A DNA stretch of 5,652 bases from positions 1 through 5,652 of the forward strand of contig DEWC01000014.1 of NCBI GenBank assembly GCA_002363095.1, in the 5' to 3' direction. Origin of the DNA: Ruminococcaceae bacterium UBA3220. GTDB lineage: Bacteria; Bacillota; Clostridia; Oscillospirales; Acutalibacteraceae. The stretch's first letter is position 1, and each line of letters starts with the position of its first letter. Shown piece by piece: positions 5,615 through 5,652 of this stretch. The notes under the pieces were generated by a model that saw nothing but the letters and a program-made list of their open reading frames with translations, was not told the origin of the DNA and ran no database searches. The position numbers and the translations under genes are program-made.

Positions 5615-5652
5615 ATGGCAGAGAATATAGTTAATGATGATAACAATCCAAG
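5615..5652 (+). CDS. N-terminal fragment of an unidentified protein
   Basis: The first 12 codons read MAENIVNDDNNP and continue past the right edge. The ATG is supported by GGTAGG 5 bases upstream (5604-5609) and by the strong promoter before it. The acidic, asparagine-rich start carries no recognisable motif, so no function can be given. Confidence 0.6.
   Translation, partial: MAENIVNDDNNP

Noticed and set aside
5615..5652. Naming the right-edge gene (for example a GyrB-type start)
   Set aside because: Twelve codons without a motif cannot support any identification; many unrelated proteins start with a similar acidic tail.

Overview
The window reads as chromosomal DNA from a low-to-middle GC Bacillota, most likely a Clostridia member. 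The evidence is AT-rich intergenic DNA, strong GGAGG-type ribosome binding sites, near-consensus sigma-A promoters, a purine riboswitch of the transcription-terminating kind, a lipoprotein-type solute-binding protein, and an Xpt close to that of Bacillus subtilis. The species cannot be named from the sequence. No mobile element, CRISPR array, rRNA or tRNA gene is visible.

Almost everything is on the minus strand, so transcription runs from right to left. At the right edge (5615-5652) the first 12 codons of a plus-strand gene begin behind an excellent promoter (5547-5575). Back to back with it is the promoter (5470-5497) of a 460-residue FAD-dependent oxidoreductase with a cysteine cluster (4025-5407). 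The leader of that gene carries a terminator-like hairpin at its extreme 5' end. A weak hairpin follows the gene.

The centre is a purine salvage and uptake operon. A strong promoter (3900-3928) leads into a guanine-type riboswitch aptamer (3809-3876), an intermediate hairpin and an intrinsic terminator (3732-3763). Then come xpt (xanthine phosphoribosyltransferase, 3140-3715), a BMP-family lipoprotein that captures the substrate (1890-3098), an intercistronic terminator (1841-1875), a double-domain ABC ATPase (224-1816), and the start of the first permease (1-227), which overlaps the ATPase stop codon. A second permease gene would be expected just beyond the left edge.

The genes fit one circuit. 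The BMP protein, ATPase and permeases import a purine nucleoside or nucleobase, and Xpt converts xanthine (or a related base) to the nucleotide with PRPP. The riboswitch is predicted to terminate transcription when guanine or a related base is plentiful. The terminator between the binding protein and the ATPase would set a high ratio of binding protein to transporter. The strongest points for a second look are the riboswitch's alternative pairing, which uses the 5' strand of P1, its non-canonical L2/L3 loops, the FAD-gene leader hairpin, and the uncharacterised cysteine-cluster flavoprotein. I do not see evidence for a wholly new system.
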